Assembly (NCBI GenBank): GCA_013619035.1
Contig: JABXKX010000606.1
Location: 1 to 9,631, forward strand
Direction of reading: 5' to 3'
Length of the DNA: 9,631 bases
Source: Peptostreptococcaceae bacterium
GTDB lineage: Bacteria; Bacillota_A; Clostridia; Peptostreptococcales; Acidaminobacteraceae
Shown here piece after piece: positions 7,535 through 9,631 of the stretch. Under the pieces are notes generated by a model that did not search any database, was not told where the DNA came from, and was given only the letters and a program-made list of their open reading frames with translations. The position numbers were made by a program, and so were the translations under genes. The first letter of the stretch is position 1. Each line of letters begins with the position of its first letter.

Positions 7535-7873
7535 ATGATCAAAATTAACAATATTTTGGAATTCCATTTGTGTACAAAAAACTCTAGTTATGTGATGAAA
7601 GTGTTACCTTCTTCCCATCTGGTCAATTTACATTATGAAAAACGTCTACGTCCTCAAGACGATTTCAGTTACCTCTATCAAAACTTAAATGAAAATATAC
7701 GTTATGTTGGTGATTTCAAATCACGAATGTATCACCTTCAATCTAATCAGGAGAAAAAACATGACAAAATTATCAAAGAAAATTCGCGTTTATTATGCCC
7801 TCGGTCAACTGGGGTGGTCATTACTTGCTTCCATCATTGGCACCTGGTTAATATACTTCTATTTACCACCTGA
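7535..7873 (+). pseudogene. Truncated N-terminus of a GH36 alpha-galactosidase
   Basis: An open frame of 112 codons starts at an ATG with GAAGG 5 nt upstream, 13 bp after the GH2 stop. Its first ~72 residues resemble the N-terminal beta domain of GH36 alpha-galactosidases: FHLCTKNSSYVMKVL, then HLVNLHYEKRLR, then DDFSYL, and finally HLQSNQE, where family members have a QEYP-type motif. Full-length GH36 proteins have about 700 or more residues and a TIM barrel with two catalytic Asp residues; neither is present. After residue 73 the frame runs into the symporter's ribosome binding site and coding sequence and yields unrelated residues up to the stop. I read this as the scar of an in-operon deletion that removed most of the gene. 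The stump could still be translated but cannot be an active glycosidase. The family call rests on remembered family motifs. Confidence 0.65.
7749..7753 (+). promoter_or_regulatory. Ribosome binding site deciding the symporter start
   Basis: AGGAG lies 7 nt before the ATG at 7761. This supports that ATG over the in-frame upstream ATG at 7689, which lies within the GH36-like remnant. The last conserved residues of the remnant (Gln-Glu, 7748-7753) overlap this site. Confidence 0.8.
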
Positions 7874-9125
7874 GGGTTCTGGTATTGATATAGTTGTACC
7901 ACAGGGTGGTATTTTTCTAGGCATCACACTAATTGGTATCATTACTGCTTTTGCAACATCCATTGATGCCATTACCGATCCATGGATAGCCAATAAAAGT
8001 GATAAATCCACTCATCCTCTGGGTAGAAGAATTCCTTTTATGAGAAAAAGTGCTTTCCCTTTTGCCATGTTACTTGTTCTTGTATTTATTGTACCTTTCC
8101 AAGGTGATGTTCACATTTTAAACTCTGTATGGTTGTTTATCATCTTTACCCTCTATATCATTGCCTATACATCATATGTTGTACCTTACACGGCACTGTT
8201 AAGTGAACTTGGTGACTCTACAGAAGAAAGAATTGATTTATCAACATATATTTCAGTCACATGGTTCTTAGGGTTGGTGATTGCAACTTTTGCGCCAAGT
8301 ATTTGGGACATACTACTCCAATTATTTGATATTTCAAAAACGCTGGCTATGCAAATAACATTTGGAATGTTAGGTGTAGTTGCTCTTATCTTTATGTTAA
8401 TACCTGCATATGGTATTGATGAGAAAAAATATTGTACAGCAACTGCAACCAGTTTGGATATGAAAAGTTCTATTAAATCAGTCTTTGCCAATGTAGATTT
8501 TAGATATTTCCTATTAAGTGAATTAGGGTATTGGTTATCTAATGGATTTTTCCAAGCAACGCTCGTTTATTACATCACTGTTTTGGCTTTACAAAAAGAA
8601 AGCAGTGTTGGTTTGATTGTAACTGCAGTTGGTATACTCTCATTTTCACTGTACCCTGCCGTTAACAAACTCAGTAAGAAATATGGAAAAAAGAAACTTA
8701 TGATCGTATCATTCTTCTTCTTAATCGTTTCATTTATCTATATATCATTCTTAGGAAAACTCCCGTTTTCAGGTATAGTGCAATTGATTCCGGTAATTGT
8801 TTTCTTTGCAATACCGAGTGCCATTTCAGGTGTGTTACCTAATGCCATCATCGCTGATTGTGCGGTTTATGATGCTTATGAAACAGGACAAAATAAAGAA
8901 GCTCTATACTTTGGTGTGCGTTCTTTCTTAAGTAAAGTTGGAATTGCATTGTCTACACTCATTTTACCGTCAGTCTTAGCAATGGGTAAATCTGTTGAAA
9001 ATGACACCGGTATTAGAATCTCTGTACTCATTGCTGCTGGTGTGGCGTTGTTCTCATTAGTAGTGTTCTTGAAGTACGACGAAAAACGTATTTCAGAAAA
9101 AATGGAAGAAACTAAAATCGGTTAG
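7761..9125 (+). CDS. GPH-family (MelB-like) sugar:cation symporter
   Basis: A 454-residue integral membrane protein with about 12 hydrophobic segments, the usual size for the glycoside-pentoside-hexuronide family of the major facilitator superfamily. Near helix 2, SIDAITDPWI (D69, D73) matches the DxxxDP cation- and sugar-site motif of MelB (Asp55 and Asp59 there). It is followed by the loop SDKSTHPLGRRIPF, which is diagnostic of the family. A second hallmark, DAYETGQNKEALYFG, lies at 371-385, followed by SFLSKVG. It probably imports an oligosaccharide or glycoside with H+ or Na+ for the cytoplasmic GH2 and GH43 enzymes. The ATG at 7761 is chosen for its AGGAG site; the longer frame from 7689 adds 24 residues from the GH36 remnant. 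Its stop codon overlaps the next gene's ribosome binding site, so the genes are tightly coupled. The transported sugar is not determined by sequence. Confidence 0.9.
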   Translation: MTKLSKKIRVYYALGQLGWSLLASIIGTWLIYFYLPPEGSGIDIVVPQGGIFLGITLIGIITAFATSIDAITDPWIANKSDKSTHPLGRRIPFMRKSAFPFAMLLVLVFIVPFQGDVHILNSVWLFIIFTLYIIAYTSYVVPYTALLSELGDSTEERIDLSTYISVTWFLGLVIATFAPSIWDILLQLFDISKTLAMQITFGMLGVVALIFMLIPAYGIDEKKYCTATATSLDMKSSIKSVFANVDFRYFLLSELGYWLSNGFFQATLVYYITVLALQKESSVGLIVTAVGILSFSLYPAVNKLSKKYGKKKLMIVSFFFLIVSFIYISFLGKLPFSGIVQLIPVIVFFAIPSAISGVLPNAIIADCAVYDAYETGQNKEALYFGVRSFLSKVGIALSTLILPSVLAMGKSVENDTGIRISVLIAAGVALFSLVVFLKYDEKRISEKMEETKIG

Positions 9126-9133
9126 GAGGACCA

Positions 9134-9631
9134 GTGTACGGATTTTCTTACTTTAAAACAAACTCAGAAGCACTTTATATGCTTACAAGTGATGATGGGT
9201 ACAGTTGGCAACCTTTTAATAACGCTTTGGCTATTTTAAAAGGGTCTATCGGTGAAAAAACCTTAAGAGATCCCTTTATTTTTAAAGATCAACAAGGTCT
9301 CTATCATCTTATTAGTACCAATGGCTGGCAGAGTGACTCTATTGTACATACCACTTCAAAAGACCTGTTAAATTGGACAACTCAAGAATTATTACCTGTC
9401 ATGGAAGATATTAAAGGCGTCCTAAATACTTGGGCACCAGAATGTATTTATGATTCTATAGAAGATATTTATGTCATCTATTGGTCATCAACAGTTAAGA
9501 AGTCTATTTTTTCTAAAAAAAGAAATCATAGAATCTGGTTTACAACTACAAAAGACTTTAAACATTTCGAAGAGTCGAAGCTATTGTTTGATCCAGGTTA
9601 TAATGTCATCGATGCTTCCATTATAAAATAT
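9134..9631 (+). CDS. GH43-like glycoside hydrolase (3' end beyond window)
   Basis: An open frame of 166 codons runs off the window end. The start is a GTG, 4 nt after AGGAGG (9124-9129), which itself overlaps the symporter TAG. The sequence reads as a five-bladed-propeller GH43 enzyme: LRDPFIF (D46, candidate catalytic base), GLYHLIST, SKDLLNWTT (75-83), NTWAPECIYD (98-107), IYVIYWSS, HRIWFTTTKDFKHF and VIDASI (D160, candidate pKa-modulating Asp). The catalytic acid Glu would lie downstream and is not visible. GH43 members include arabinofuranosidases, arabinanases, xylosidases and exo-galactanases, and I cannot assign a subfamily. No signal peptide is seen, so it probably acts inside the cell on sugars imported by the adjoining symporter. 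The related clan family GH32/GH117 is an alternative but less likely. Confidence 0.8.
   Translation, partial: MYGFSYFKTNSEALYMLTSDDGYSWQPFNNALAILKGSIGEKTLRDPFIFKDQQGLYHLISTNGWQSDSIVHTTSKDLLNWTTQELLPVMEDIKGVLNTWAPECIYDSIEDIYVIYWSSTVKKSIFSKKRNHRIWFTTTKDFKHFEESKLLFDPGYNVIDASIIKY

Noticed and set aside
7689..7760. N-terminal extension of the symporter from an upstream ATG
   Set aside because: The extension is in the GH36-remnant region and lacks a ribosome binding site, while ATG 7761 has AGGAG at 7 nt and gives the family's normal N-terminus.
8186..8491. - strand frame inside the symporter gene
   Set aside because: It is antisense to a well-conserved transporter, with no promoter or ribosome binding site.

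Overview
The window is about one-third G+C and reads as a low-GC, Gram-positive-type genome (Bacillota or Mycoplasmatota). TGA is not read as tryptophan, every Trp codon seen is TGG, ribosome binding sites are strong (AAGGAGG, AGGAGG, GGAGG), GTG starts are used, and there is a lipobox lipoprotein. The relatives I would expect are the standard-code, wall-less or deep-branching groups (Acholeplasmatales, Izemoplasmatales, Haloplasma-like) or Erysipelotrichia-like Bacillota. That placement is inference from composition and gene content, not a database match.

Left part (1-2760): a secreted protein with two GerMN-like domains on the + strand converges on a - strand lipoprotein with an HExxH...E zinc-peptidase signature. 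They share a 12-bp perfect hairpin that can terminate transcription from both sides. The lipoprotein has its own putative promoter.

Middle (2763-5115): a - strand two-gene unit encodes a five-helix membrane protein with an extracellular purple-acid-phosphatase-like metallophosphoesterase, followed by a TetR-family regulator and a terminator. Its promoter is back to back with the promoter of the + strand glycoside operon. The two -35 boxes overlap in the same 7 bp, and each start region carries a near-identical CCAC-NCGN-GTGG palindrome. The palindromes are centred 83 bp apart.

Right part (5116-9631): a + strand carbohydrate operon holds a cytoplasmic GH2 enzyme (probably a beta-galactosidase), a roughly 72-residue stump of a GH36 alpha-galactosidase, a GPH-type (MelB-like) sugar:cation symporter, and a GH43-like enzyme cut by the window end. 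The likely logic is that an oligosaccharide is imported by the symporter and hydrolysed inside the cell by GH2 and GH43, while the GH36 step has been lost by deletion. The TetR protein is the best local candidate for the regulator of both arms. I saw no CRISPR array, insertion sequence, tRNA, rRNA or recognised riboswitch.
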